Shown here in pieces: positions 58,108 to 58,184 of a stretch of 58,184 bases of DNA. The notes under the pieces are model-generated. The model was given only the letters and a program-made list of their open reading frames with translations, was not told the origin of the DNA and ran no database searches. The position numbers and the translations under genes were made by a program. Position 1 is the first letter of the stretch; each line of letters begins with the position of its first letter. The stretch comes from Bacillota bacterium (GTDB lineage Bacteria > Bacillota > Clostridia > Acetivibrionales > DSM-1351). The stretch covers positions 1 to 58,184 of the forward strand of contig JAEYNY010000201.1 in assembly GCA_023412275.1 (NCBI GenBank), written 5' to 3'.

Positions 58108-58184
58108 CTAATGGTTGACACTTCTTTCAGCCATCTCAATTGCCTTCTTAACAATGTTTCCGCAATCTCTTGAAGATACTGCTC
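58108..58184 (-). CDS. C-terminal end of a truncated gene (unknown)
   Basis: Only the last 24 codons are in the window. In this frame the end reads AVSSRDCGNIVKKAIEMAER then SVNH and a TAG stop. It resembles clostridial regulators of the HutP type in feel, but that is not established. A second open frame also reaches the edge (ending LKEVSTIRMA), so the frame itself is uncertain. Confidence 0.35.
   Translation of the reverse strand, partial: AVSSRDCGNIVKKAIEMAERSVNH

Noticed and set aside
1..58184. CRISPR array or cas genes
   Set aside because: No regularly spaced direct repeats were seen and no protein resembles a Cas protein.

Overview
The window is AT-rich, low-GC Firmicute DNA with strong AGGAGG-type ribosome binding sites, frequent TTG/GTG starts, T-box leaders, an agr locus, DivIVA, desulfoferrodoxin and hemicellulose genes. 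This fits an anaerobic, plant-fibre-degrading Clostridium, probably of the Ruminiclostridium (C. cellulolyticum / C. papyrosolvens) type. The species is inferred from gene content and style, not proved.

Layout. (1) 1-600: the first codons of a probable xylulokinase, with a strong promoter overlapped by a perfect palindrome, and a small unknown gene. (2) 660-7610: a branched-chain amino acid operon read leftward (ilvB-ilvN-ilvC-leuA, then cimA) behind a T-box leader with a CUC (Leu) specifier. (3) 7680-10500: a GH43 glycosidase, a 300-bp MITE-like inverted repeat, a thioredoxin-fold protein lacking the second Cys, and tadA. (4) 10667-25430: a glycan locus. It holds gmd and fcl (rightward), and leftward manC, four paralogous putative fucosyltransferases, an orphan TPP-dependent E1 alpha/beta pair, an SDR and a cytosolic subtilisin-like peptidase, followed by an APH-fold kinase and a DivIVA protein. 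A rightward SMR-like / GT2 / DUF2304 trio lies beyond manC. ManC, Gmd and Fcl together make GDP-L-fucose from mannose-1-phosphate, and the four transferases are its natural consumers. (5) 25440-28260: leuS behind its own Leu T-box. (6) 28270-30480: agrB, a cysteine-free agrD and agrC, with no agrA. (7) 30560-37165: an SNF2/SWIM helicase, an M29 aminopeptidase, oligoendopeptidase F and tRNA-Arg(CCT). (8) 37228-40682: small and membrane proteins of unknown role. A decayed copy of the 3' half of the tRNA at 39731-39774 suggests an old insertion at the tRNA. (9) 42021-48410: an MFS transporter, an intracellular tandem-hydrolase esterase, a secreted CE1 esterase with Big2- and CBM9-like domains, a LacI regulator, a secreted unknown and a UPF0180 protein. 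(10) 48429-53763: an arabinose operon (isomerase-kinase-epimerase) with AraR and two AraR boxes, plus a 43-aa gene. (11) 53764-58184: a DnaA-box cluster, yjbQ-sfsA, desulfoferrodoxin, deoC, a small unknown gene, a diacylglycerol-kinase-type lipid kinase and a truncated gene end.

Taken together, the carbon genes (xylulokinase, GH43, esterases, ara operon) point to use of arabinoxylan, while the central block is a cell-surface or protein glycosylation locus. The best candidate for an undescribed system is that block: four diverged fucosyltransferase paralogues with their own GDP-fucose supply, an intracellular S8 peptidase carrying an extra C-terminal domain, and an E1 pair without E2/E3. The next most interesting are the Cys-less AgrD, the DnaA-box cluster, and the tRNA remnant with CpG-biased decay.
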